Part shown: positions 1 to 11,100 of the stretch, piece after piece
Position numbering within the stretch: position 1 is the stretch's first letter
How the letters are laid out: every line of letters begins with the position of its first letter
Origin: Crotophaga sulcirostris
Lineage: Eukaryota > Chordata > Aves > Cuculiformes > Crotophagidae
DNA: 64,000 bases
Direction: 5' to 3'
Assembly: GCA_013397455.1 (NCBI GenBank)
Contig: VYZB01000535.1
Coordinates: forward strand, 65,476-129,475
The notes under the pieces: generated by a model
What the model was told of the DNA's origin: nothing
Seen by the model: only the letters and a program-made list of their open reading frames with translations
Databases searched by the model: none
Position numbers and translations under genes: made by a program

Positions 1-1306
1 TTTTAGATGTTAGAGCCTCCAGTGGACAATTGTTCACCAATTTCAATTTACACAGCTGGCTGTCTCATCCTGAAAAGATGCCTTAGGACTGAGAAAGCAT
101 GGAAAGTAAATTACCATCTCATTCCAAACAACATCATTTCCCTCTCCTCCAGGCTAAAACTGAGGTATGTTAATACAACAATGTTAGGAAGTCAGCCCTG
201 CTTCTGTTGGCGCAACATTTGACCTGTGTAAGGAGGCCAAAATTTTCTGAATCTGTAGAAATGGTAGATACCAGACACTTGTTTGTCTTACCCAAAGATG
301 GACTCAGGTATGCAAGGCAATGAAAGGTTTCGCTGCCATTGGAGAGAAAATGAGAACAACTCCATCTCGCAGAGTTAAAACAAGGAAACAAAGATTGCTG
401 TGGTTTCTGCTTTATGTTAAAAAAAGTAAGCACATGGAGGATTCCGTTCTTAAGCACTGTCAATTTTTCACGTCCATTTAAAATAGCAGTGGGAAATACT
501 AAATGCAAGATGGTCCAAAACTGTTTCTGACATTATCATCAATTGGAAGGGAGTAATCTGACTCAGCAAGTTCATTATCGCTAAGGACACTTGAGCACGC
601 TGAGTTTATAAATTCGATAATGCTTGGTTTACGAGTTTGATTACTGAGTTAAATTATAGCTCACAATAATTACCTCAATTAATGCTCACTCTATTGCTCT
701 GCTGAGAACACTAACAAAACACACAGCCAAATGCTAATCAGGAGCCACATACGTCAGCGAGAGGGAGACTGGAGCTGCAGCCCAATACTGCTTTTTTTTT
801 CATCCGTAATTCACTTTTTTTCTGTTAGATTATTTTAACATTTGTGAATTGTTTTCCTGAGCACAATGGCAAGGAGTCTGGAAGTGATACAATTTTGAGA
901 AACACTCTAAAGTAATACGATTTTCTCTTAAGGTTTGATGCTTAGCAAAACTTCAGAACCCATCTAGAATTTTGTTTTTCTAAATGATCAGAATTGTTTT
1001 CCTTCTTCTTGAAAGGGGCATGAGTCAAATAAACAATACCAAGGAGGATGCTGTTCTAAGGCATGCCAGAAGCTAGCCCTCATATCCTAGAAGTTAAATG
1101 CTACTGGGAGGCTAACTCCCCTCTGCCTTTGAAAGTCTCCTTCTAAATTCCTATCTCGAGCTATAACAGCAGCTATATTACCATAACCTAATAGGTCTCA
1201 ATTCTCAAGCAGACTTTACTGGAAGTGAAAGGACCTTTATTTTTTTTGGAGCAGCGTAAACAGAGGTTAGGTGACAGCTGCATGGATTGGTGCATTTCAA
1301 CATCAT
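1..1306. other. Unique non-coding DNA
   Basis: No gene or recognised repeat is visible. Reading frames on both strands stay below about 112 codons and resemble no family I know. The stretch around 600-760 is AT-rich with several TAAT/ATTA cores and is listed separately as a possible regulatory block. Short T runs near 791 and 826 are the only low-complexity sequence. Confidence 0.6.
600..760. promoter_or_regulatory. Candidate conserved non-coding block (TAAT-rich)
   Basis: This AT-rich stretch carries closely spaced homeodomain-like cores (ATTACT, AATTACC, TTAATG, GCTAATC) and ends near a CRE-like ACGTCA at about 750. It has no reading frame and no repeat signature. Such composition is common in vertebrate developmental enhancers, but conservation cannot be seen from one sequence, so this is a suggestion only. 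Confidence 0.2.
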
Positions 1307-1344
1307 GGAATCATAGAGTCGTAGAATGGTTTGAGCTGGAGGGG

Positions 1345-1572
1345 AAGCTTAGGAAGAAGTTCTACACTGAAAGGGTGATTGGCCACTGGAATGCGCTGCC
1401 CAGGGAGGTGGTGGAGTCGCCGACCCTTGATGTGTTTAAGGGAAGATTGGATGAGGCACTCAGTGCCATGGTTTAGGTGATGAGGTGGTGTTAGTGTTGG
1501 CTTATAGGTTGGACTTGATGATCTCAGAGGTCTCTTCCAACCTGGTTATACTGTGTGAAACTGTGTGTGTGT
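1345..1572 (+). mobile_element. CR1 3' end (ATACTGTG-tail class) nested in an older CR1
   Basis: A 5'-truncated CR1 holding the last part of ORF2 and the 3' untranslated tail. The reading frame ends with the CR1 C-terminal pattern [20 protein letters not shown] and then EALSAMV-stop at about 1476. The tail GGTTGGACTTGATGATCTC and an ACTGTGTG-type end follow. Compared with the other copies it lacks about 6 bases near 1350. It sits in the opposite orientation inside the minus-strand CR1 at 1307-1618. Confidence 0.88.
1346..1476 (+). pseudogene. CR1 ORF2 C-terminal remnant
   Basis: About 43 codons of the extreme C-terminus of the CR1 reverse transcriptase polyprotein, from roughly [11 protein letters not shown] to the natural stop after ALSAMV. 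The full protein would have an apurinic-type endonuclease followed by reverse transcriptase; neither is here. The open frame extends upstream to an ATG at 1225, but that part is unrelated flanking DNA read through by chance. It has no expected function. Confidence 0.75.
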
Positions 1573-1618
1573 GACCTTAAAGATCATTCAGTTTCAGCCC
1601 CCTATGATTTTCTCAGGT

Positions 1619-4600
1619 GTGGAAACTAACATCCATCCAGCCCCCCAGAATGTTCTCCCTCAGTCCAGCTATAGTCTTGAGTTGGGTTGCCAGAACTGAC
1701 CCATGCAGAAAAATGTGCAAAACTAATTTCACTGGGATGAGGCAGAGAGGGTGTGATTAATTGGACTAGTGCTGAGAACACATCTCTTAGGAGAAACAGA
1801 CAGTTTGGTTCTGCCCTCAGCCCCTGTGGTTTGTGGAAAGGTCTTACTGACTACAATCCATAACAAATCCTGAGAGCTGAGGAGTCTCCCCCATTCCTGT
1901 CCTCTCTAACCACCAGACTATTGTAGAAAAACCTGGTGTGAGGAGACAGCAGACACAGCCACTGTAAATACAAGGGGTTGTAACACTCTTTTGCAGCTTT
2001 ATCTGTGTTCAGCTTGGGCTATAGAGAACGTGGGGCAGCTCTGGGGGTGCACAGAGCTATAACCCAAAGCAGGTGTGAGGGCTGAGTTCAATTGCAAGGT
2101 ACCTCACAAGTTCAGAAACTTCCAGGATTAGGCAGGCACTGGATAAGTCATCTTTCTAATAACAACTTTGGACTTTGTTGTCCCTTGTCCTGCTGTGAAC
2201 ACGTAAGGTGATGCTCATAATTCCTGCAGAACACATGGGCGGATGCCTCTCTTATTCAGCTATGATCATCCTCTTCCTTTTCCAGACTCCCATGAAAGCG
2301 TGAAAAGTGCAGTTATTCATGCACAATAAGGCGTGATCGTTATCACGATTTGTTTCTGCAGATGTTGTTAAAACAAGGCAATATCTGAAGCTCCACAAAA
2401 GATGCGCCTTTCTCATGCAAAGCATAACATGCCCAGTCAGTCGAATGCTGTGTCAGAACTGGGTAAGCCAACACAGGCTCTTTGCATGCATTTTCTCATT
2501 TTCCATTAAGGTTAAAGGAGAAAAAATCTGTGTCTCCCCTTCGGCCACCTTTGTGTTAGTGATTATGCTCTCATCCATGTACAACTTGCCCAAACTTGCC
2601 TGTCCCTGCCTCTGCATCTCCCACCTCTTCCCCCTTTCCTATTTGGCATCTCAGAGCAAACGGGCGAGGGGTTGTTATGCTCATTGGTGGGATGGGATAC
2701 ACCTTCCACAGGTGAAATACATAGCTGTTAGAATCTAAATATGCAATAAACGTTTGTGGATTTTTGAAGGCTTGAAATTTGTCCCCCAGTAAGCATGTCT
2801 TTCCTCAAGGACAGTAAAAAAATGCTTTGCTTCCTTCCCCTCACTTGATCTAAATTTCATGCTCTGCTTCAAAACCTATGAGAGCATCCGTGCCCTCCCT
2901 CTGATCTGAATGGTGGTGGCTGAAATAAATAGGTTGTTATCTAGAAGCAAGCACATAGCACACACAAATTCAGTCCAAAGAGTTCAAATCCATTAAAGTT
3001 AAAGAAAAAAAAAAAGATAGCAAGCCTGTTTCTTACATTAGGAATTTCCAGGATGTCTAAACAAGAGGTGGTTAGCTCAAACTACAATGTCAGAATGCAC
3101 ATATATAGTGTTATAGGAATATATAATGTCAAACCATTACCAGTGCACAATGAACGAAATTTAATAAAGTCAAATGAATCCATCCCTCTATCCCTGCAGA
3201 TTTCCAAATTTTATACTCTAATTTCCATGTTCCTCTTTGACACCGAATTTTTAGGAGAATTAATTCAAAGAAATGGCTCTTAATATAAATTTTAATCATA
3301 GCTTTTTCAATAAGTGTGCAATTTTTTTAAAGAAATAGAATGTGATGTGATCTACATTTTTGATTAACAGAAAAAATGCTTATAGGCTTCATCCTGATAG
3401 AGCCTTGATTCCTTAAGCAACACTTTATGAGATGTTAATTAAATGACAGTAACGTGTAACATAGCTCCCGTTTTTAATTTATTCAGGCTTCATACTTTCC
3501 TACAATGAAAGATATTCTCACCTTAAGAGCAAAGCAGCGGCAGAGCTGATGAAGCCTGTTTTGTCTAAGATTTGTGACCTCAGGCTGAGCTCAGCCCTGC
3601 AGACCAAGGAGCATCCGTGGGCAATGTATGGCTGGTGCAGCCCCTGGAATGGGGCACCGACAGCAGAGCTGGGCTTTGCTGAGACAGTGCTAAGGCCCTT
3701 CTGGCTCTGCTGCTTGGGGAATCATATCCACTGAGGGTTTTGGGACACCTAGATATGCCAGACCTTGCTGAGCAGGTGTAGATCAGACGTGCACAAGAGG
3801 TGCAGAAAGTCTGACTTGCTCTGGGCTCAAGGACTTTTAACCCCCTGCCACTGGAGGCAAATGCAGCACAAGCCAAGCACTCCCAGCCAATTCCTGGTGG
3901 TGCTCACCCCAATCTTTTTTTTTCCTGTTATTTCCTACATAGCAAGAGGGGAGCCCTACCAGCACATTCCTCCACCAACCCCAACCCTGATTTTCAGGCT
4001 GGTTGGCATCCTGCTCTGCACAGTCAGCGTCCTCTGGAGCCCCCAGCCAGCAGGACACACTTTCTGTGTCACTTCCCTGCGGGCAAGTGAGCCTGAACTG
4101 AGCAGTCACTTCAAAGTTTCCAAGGGATCATTGAAAAGGAGGCAGGAAGGGAACATACAGAGCTGAGGAAATAATTTTTTTTTGTATGTAAGCCAAACTA
4201 AGAACATCCCTCTTTGGTTTTATAACTGAGATAAGGACATGTGTTCTCCTATCTTATTTATGCCAGGTTTAGTTTGTACGTTCAGCAGCATTTCAAGGTG
4301 TTCAGACTGCCTTCAGTTAAACACCTGAGATCCAGCCATTTCAGCACTGGTGACAGAGGGAGCCTTTGAAGTCCAGTGTCCAAAAAGCAGCACTTGGATT
4401 CAGTGCCCTTTGTTAAGGGGGTGAATGAACTCCCCTGTACCTCAGGCCAGCGAAACCCCATTCTTGCAGGCATTAGGGGGGATGCTACTTCTTCTGAATT
4501 TTGTGGAGAGTCATCACAAATAGCTGTGCTGATGTCCAGTGTCACCCAGCACCAGCCTGGGCAGCGAGGACCTGAGCAGGTGCAGGTCTGACCAGGTCTC

Positions 4601-7600
4601 AGGTTCAGTGTGGAGCTCCAACTGCTCAGGTGGTCCACAACAGGGGAAGAAAAACAAAGCTTTTGTGTGCCTGCAAATCCAAACAATCCTGCTCTCTGCC
4701 AAGGTGTAAACATCAACTGTCACACCAGAAACTGTTTATAAACAGTGATTTTTGCATAGGGAATTTATTTCATAGGTTGAAGGTTAAGATTTAAGGGAAC
4801 ATCACCTCCACTGGTTTCACAGCCTGCAGACCTACTCACATTTCATGCTGAAGTCATGCTTTTAAAAATGGGTCCCAGCATGGGGAACAGTGTTTAGGCA
4901 AGAGCTTTAAAAAGGGTCTGACACAACAGGAAAATGAGAGCACGCTGCTGAACAGATCAGGTGATATGTCCAGTGCAGTGAAAGATGGTCTCAGTACTAT
5001 ATTGAACAGAAATTGAGGCAGAAACCAAAATGAAATCTTTCAGCAGTCTATGGCCATTTAAAAGAAATATTCTTTTCTTGGAAGCAGTGCCATGTATTAG
5101 GTTGGTTGTTAATCTAAATTTAAATGTCCTTAATTATGCTAATTTTTTTCCTGGCAGATAATTAAAAAGAAGATTTTTAATGAGTTAGATGTCTTAAGAT
5201 CCTAGAGAGAAGGAAATAAAGGGAGAGGGAAGCTGGTAGGAAAGCTAAATAAAACAAAACTCAGACCTAAGATGCTTTCAGTTCCAGATTCCCCCTGCCA
5301 TTTAGTAGGCAGCTTAATTTCCTTTTATTGCCCTTGGACAGCATCTACCATCTGTGTGCATCTATTGTCATTTACTTTTGACTATGAGCTTTTTGGGGCA
5401 GAGGCAATGTTTTTTTTATTCTGTGCAGAACAAGGAGGTCCTGGGGTAGAGCTTGGCCATCAGTGTCCTACAGGAGAAACAGTGCTGAGGAGTTGTTCCT
5501 GCAGACGAAATCCTGACCCACTTTGGAAGTGATCGCTCTACAGTACTTTTATCCTTCCTCACCACTGTTGTTTTTAAAAGACTTGGTCTCTGACCTATTT
5601 TCACACTGATTTCTGTGCTAGTGAGGCTTTTATCCTTTAAATTGTTGGATACATGTTTGTGTAAATACAGCATAAATTTTGCTAACCAAACAAGAGTCAG
5701 TGTTTTTGTTGACAAGGGACCGTTTTGTGTTAGAAACCGAGGTGTACGTAACAGAAGCATTAACTTCATTTTAAGTCTAATATATCTTTCTGCATTCCTC
5801 TTGCAGCTGGGACTGAGATAGAGACACTGAAACTAAGGAAAAATGTATTTACAGCCTGGGAAATAGCAAACGGACACAATAAAACAATCTCCTGTAGAGT
5901 CTCTCAGCCACAGTTTGAGCAAAATATTCGATCACAGATAAAGCGGTGGAGAAATTTTAAGGCAGGGGTTTGGGTTATTTTTTTTTTGTTTCAGTCAGTT
6001 CTTGAGAGGGCAGCCAGAAATTTCAAGAAAAGGCATCCGAAACCCTGGGATAAGCACATCCTGAGCGCTCTGAGAACCGGACACATCGTCTCAGGGCAGT
6101 TCTCAGCAGCCAGATAATCCCCCTGACAAAAGCTGCTACCTCAACAGGTGCTGGTGGCCCCTGCTGTCTTCTTCATTAAGAGGCCAAGGACTATGTGATT
6201 ATGGAAACTAAACACTCACTTATCCCTAGGTGAAGTTCAACTCGGTTACAACGGCAAAGGGCGACTGGTGGAGGAGGCATCACTATTGTACTTGCTCTCT
6301 GGACTTCATCCTGGGGTACTGCTAACCCAGCCCTTTCCACAGTGATAATCCCTAATTCAGCAAAACCCCAGAGCCCCTGTTTAACTCCAAAGCTTGGCTG
6401 AGCTGGGTCCTGAATTCATTTGGAGAGGAGGGAGAAAAAAAAAAAATCTATGAAAGAAGTTGAAATTTTTTAGATGTAATTTTTAGGCACTGAATTGCTG
6501 CTTGTAAATAAATGTATTGTTTGTAGAGCTAATTGCTAATCAGCTAATTGCGTGTATAAGCACATACATATATACGTGCACACATGATATATTTAAAAAT
6601 ATACATGTATATTCCCTTCCCCAAACCAAATCAAGATGAAGTTGCTCGGAGAACTCCTTCAATGCAAGTTTTCTGCAGGTTTGGTTTGCTATAAATGAAA
6701 AGGACCACTAAATAAATAAATGAAGGGCTTTGTTCAGTTGTATCTCCAGCAGGGATATGACTGTTCATTATGAATAGGGGCTGAAGGCTTCACTGCTCTG
6801 TAGTTTATAAATACTAATGAGTGACATATTGAGAAAAATTGTACCTACAAAAGCAAAGTCTTCTGCCATGCAAATCAGGCCCCAATTCCCCACAGATAAG
6901 GATCTTTTTGATGGAACACATGCAAAATCTACAGCTCTTAATTCTTTCATTAGTATTCCAGGCAGACGATTGCCAAATAACAGGGAAAACTGTCTGAATT
7001 GCTGTGTCTGAAACCTAATATTGATTTGTTTAATAGTGTCAGGAAGTCAAAATTCACAAATCTCCTGTCGATTGTTTATGAGGCAGTTAGCACAGAATTG
7101 GATGCCCCTGCTTAATTAATAACTCATTACTGAAATTTGATTATATGCTTGAATGGTTTAAATGGGCTCTAATTCAGTATCTGCAAAGCAGTGTTGCAAC
7201 AAAGTAAAATGGATCTAAAAGCTTGTTTTTTAACACTATTGCTGCCTGTATTTCATGATCTCCATTGGTGAAGGATATGTTGACATAGTTGCTAGGGCAG
7301 ACCTCATAGTACATTAATAATTGACACAAAAACGTGTTGTTCTAATAATGTTATGAACTGCATCCCAGCTAAATCAGAGGGATACTTTAAGAGACATGAC
7401 ACCGATTTGAAAAACAGGAACTCTAAATGTAGTTTTTCAGCATGCAATTATTTATCAGCAATGGAAACAAGGAGAAGAAAGGTATTTCTACTGCGGACAT
7501 TTTTTCAGAAGAATCTTACGGATTCAGGTTTATACGTCCAGGGAACTGAGCTCCTCAGTGATTCAGATGCTCTTAAATTTCTATCCACCGTATTTTATGC

Positions 7601-7939
7601 TGTTCCTGACACTTTCTCATCTCTGGTGCTAACGAAACACTCCAGGTGTAATTTTGAAGTTCTGAATTTCACTCAATGAACCTTTCTCCATTTTCAGCAT
7701 CTGACTAAAATAAAATTTCTCCATCAGGGATTTCCCCTTTCTTGTCCTTGAGAAACCAGAACAAAATAGATTAAAAAAAAAATTGTGCACATTTTTGAGA
7801 TAAAAAGAACAAGAATCAGCTGTGTCTAAGGACTGGGTAATCAGGACACTTGCTTTTGGCAACACTAGAAACCCTCCATTTTAATTAACTTTATAGTTAA
7901 CTATTAATTTGTTGGAATATTGAAAGGGGGTTGATCTTT
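1619..7939. other. Unique non-coding DNA, 6.3 kb
   Basis: No CR1, no tandem array and no recognisable exon. Reading frames of 60-144 codons occur, notably overlapping opposite-strand ones at 3549-4166 and 4282-4723. They lie in locally GC-richer DNA where stops are rarer, and none resembles a known protein. The 6549-6612 part is an alternating AT/GT-rich tract. 6420-7350 is AT-rich with TAAT cores. Confidence 0.6.
6549..6612. repeat. AT-rich purine-pyrimidine alternating tract
   Basis: The stretch is dominated by alternating CA/TA/TG steps (CACATACATATATACGTGCA and following). It is an imperfect simple sequence, probably a decayed dinucleotide microsatellite. Confidence 0.5.
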
Positions 7940-8124
7940 GATTGAGATGGGATCTTAGGAAGAAATGTTTTCCTGTGACGGTGGGGAGGCCCTGGCCCAG
8001 GTTGCCCAGAGCAGTGGTGGTTTGGAGCCCCCTGATCCAGTGGGAGGTGTCCCTGCCCATGACAGGGAGGTTGGAACTGAGTAGGCTTTGAGGTCCCTTC
8101 CAACCCAAACCATTCTATGATTCT
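7940..8124 (+). mobile_element. CR1 3' end with internal deletion (ATTCTATG-tail class)
   Basis: The order is typical: GGATCTTAGGAAGAAATG, then GGCCCAGGTTGCCCAGAGCA, then the GTGTCCCTGCCCATG block, and the terminal CATTCTATGATTCT. At 8020/8021 the usual segment of about 42 bases (the part reading CCCCATCCCTGGAGGTGTT in other copies) is missing while both sides continue cleanly. The copy is truncated at the 5' side like almost all avian CR1s and codes for nothing. Confidence 0.92.
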
Positions 8125-11100
8125 TGATATGTTCAACTTGCTCGAGTAGGAGAAATCAGTGAAATACTTTGGAAGAAGCTGTTTTCATGAGAATTCCAGG
8201 TATGGTTGGCCTTAGTGAAATCGTTTGCATAATTGGGATGGTTTTAGAGCAACCTAGAAGTGAAGCACTGAGCTGGTCTAAGGTGGCCCCAGAAGCAAGT
8301 ACTTGACCCACAGGAGTAATAAACGTTATCGTTTCTTGGAAGTCTGTGAAGCTGAGGATTTCAGCTGAGATCCTCAAAGCAACTTAATCCTTCAATCAAT
8401 AAGATATATTCCTCTAAATATCCCTGAGGAACTGGGCCTTGGAACTTGGACCTTGATCCACATGATGTGTTAACACCTGCTTTTTGGATGCTTCTGTAAA
8501 GAAAAACCTAAGGACTTCTAAACTGTTGCAGCTGGACTGGGCATCTCACAGAGCAATAAACAAACCCCCTCGATGAGCAAATACGAATGTCCTGAGATAT
8601 ATATTTGTAAAAAAATAGAAATGAAGTGGCAATTGTAATTGAAATAAAACTGACTGCAGTATATTAGTGCAAAATATTAATATGTTTACTGCATCTTAAA
8701 GTTTGTGCAGGGGAAAAAAAGGCAGCAAATGTCTACAAGCTTGCCTAGAACTGCCCATAATCTTGTGCAGATGAATAAGCAGTGAGGTACCAGTCTGGGT
8801 ATTGTGTAGGGGGTGGTTGTGTCAGGCACAGTGGTTGAACTTCCAGGTATAAACTGCACTCATGTTTTGTGCCAAGGCCTCACTTATTCATCTCTGAAAA
8901 TGTGAATTGCAGCATGTCCTACATTATAAAACTGCAAAATATTTACTAAGCTCTTCTCTCGCAGCCTTTCCTGCATGGTTTGTGTGGGCAAGGAAAGAGA
9001 TTTTTGATACCCTTGTTTGGAAAACGTATCAACCCCTGCAGATTTAGTCAAAAAGTTTTAAAAAAGCAGCAGAAAAAATAAAATCTATGTTTTACCCCTT
9101 TCATGTGGTTCTTAGAACCTTGGGAATGGGAAATGTTGCCAGCCTAACCTCCCATACTCAGCCACGCAGCTCCGTGTGCTGTTCTCGACCAGCTTTCTTC
9201 CAGCATGCTACTAATACTATTTCAGGTTATCTGAAAACTGTGAAAACAAGTATGTATTTATCACAAGCAGAGCGCATCAACATTGAATTAACAGACATGT
9301 TTTTTTAAAAATCATCTACCTATATGTTGGATTTTTTTAAGAGGCTGCCACTTTTCTGCCTTTTACCGACAGCTTCTAGTGACATCCAGTGCAGACTTAT
9401 TCCATTTGAGTTTCTGATAACTAGAATGTCATTAGAATTGTTTAGCATGTAGATTGCTTAAGCAGTTTAAGATGAAGATTATTTTAAATTTCCACCCTTA
9501 CATAACTGAGCATATTATCAGCATTAAACTGTGAAAGAGTTATTAACGATAACCAACAATAAGTAATTCTGTCAAGAGTTCATTTCTCAAGCAAAAAGGA
9601 ATCCCTGTTCATTTCCATGCACGCAGCCACTAACAACGCTGTAGTTCACAAGTTTGCTAACATTTTCCAGCCATGGGTAAATTTTACAATTAATTTGAGT
9701 TAAATAATTAAGCCTGGGCGACTAAGAACATTTTTGAACCATCATTAAAGACAAAGCCAATACCTTTTAAGCAGTGTTTTAACTTGTGCTGAACACCAGT
9801 CTCAGGAAGAATGCCGGTTTCTTTCTGCTGTGGGCCGATTTGTCAAACTGCTATTAAGAATTTTCAGTTATATAAAAAAAAAAATTGAGTGAACCTTTAT
9901 TTTTTTCCCCCTCTAATTTATTACGCTTGATTACGCAGCTGGAATGGGAAGGTAGCTGCTGTTTGTAGTTAAATAACTCCTCACAATTTCTTAAAGAAAT
10001 GATCTTCAAAGCTTTAATGGGTCAGTGGCTCAAGTACAAAGGAAAGATTGATTTTCATACTCCCACTCTTTGTTCCCAAAGTTTAAAACAGACACGTTCT
10101 GGTAAATTAGTTTGTCTATGTTATTAATGGAAGAACTTATTAAACTCCCATAAATACGTGGCGGTATCTTACTTAAAACACAAAATGCATTTGCTTTGAA
10201 AAAAAAAATACATGTCTAAAAGTAAACAGGGGTGTAATATTTGTATTTGATTTCAGAAATGCCTCCAAAGGCAGAAAGCTGGAGAAGTGAGGGTTTGCAA
10301 AATATATTAGGTATGCATAATGATGAATGGCACAAAGAGCGTAGGCTGGAGCCGATAGAAAATATGTTATTTGTGTTTAATGAAAAGCATTCACACACTG
10401 GGTAAGTGGCAATGTTGTGGGGAGAACGGCTGCTTTAAGCAAGAAATATTGTCTGGGTGAAATCCTTCTTTTATGTAAGGCTCGTGTGCACGTCCCTTGG
10501 CTGAGCAGATGGAGGTTCCGCTGCTGGTGCAGGAGTGATCCTGGGGTCAGGGCAGGCTTCTACTCTGGCAGAAAAGAGAGTTGCTGTGAGAAAGATTGTT
10601 CAGATCCATGCAAGGAGCAGCACTGCTGCCTCACCAGAGGGACAAGGGGAGTGTTCCTCAGCTGATGGAAACTGCCAGAGCTCCTTTCGCACCAGCTGAA
10701 GGTCTGGCCCAGGTCCCTGCCCTCTCCCACACAAAAAGAGACACTTCTGATATATTCTCATGGCCTCCAAGGTCATGGAGTTTCCCCTGATGATCTGCCT
10801 GTCTGCAGAAGGATGTCTAACCATACTTAATCACCTTGCCTTTCTCTCATCTGAAAGTGTTTAGCTTTCCCTGTGAGTAAATCCCCCACACCTCAGCGGT
10901 TCACAGGGAAGGACAGACCCTCAGAAACGTTCCCAGCTGACCCCATCAACAGCTATAGGGATTAGAGTATCAGGTGGGCTCTAATTAACAAGAAGTTCAC
11001 TATTAAGGCTGTTAACTAAGGTAAAAATGGCCTTTGAACCCAAGCTCATGCCAATGCTGCCAGCTAAGGGAGGGGAGAGCTGCCTGTGGGTCAACCAGCT

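Larger units (their letters stand above)
1307..1618 (-). mobile_element. CR1 3' end, older copy interrupted by another CR1
   Basis: The reverse-complement CR1 tail signature (GAATCATAGA, then GAATGGTTTGAGCTGGA) starts at 1307 and breaks off at about 1344. It resumes at about 1573 with GACCTTAAAGATCATTCAG, the sequence that normally follows directly, and fades by about 1618. The 228 bases between are a forward-strand CR1 of a different tail class. This is a nested insertion, and the outer copy must be the older one. Exact junctions are uncertain by a few bases. Confidence 0.8.

Noticed and set aside
170..508. 112-codon minus-strand frame at the left edge
   Set aside because: No recognisable family, no promoter or splice context, and overlapping frames on the other strand. 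Consistent with chance.
3549..4723. Cluster of 61-144-codon frames on both strands
   Set aside because: The frames overlap in opposite directions in locally GC-rich DNA; none has a domain or a plausible exon structure.
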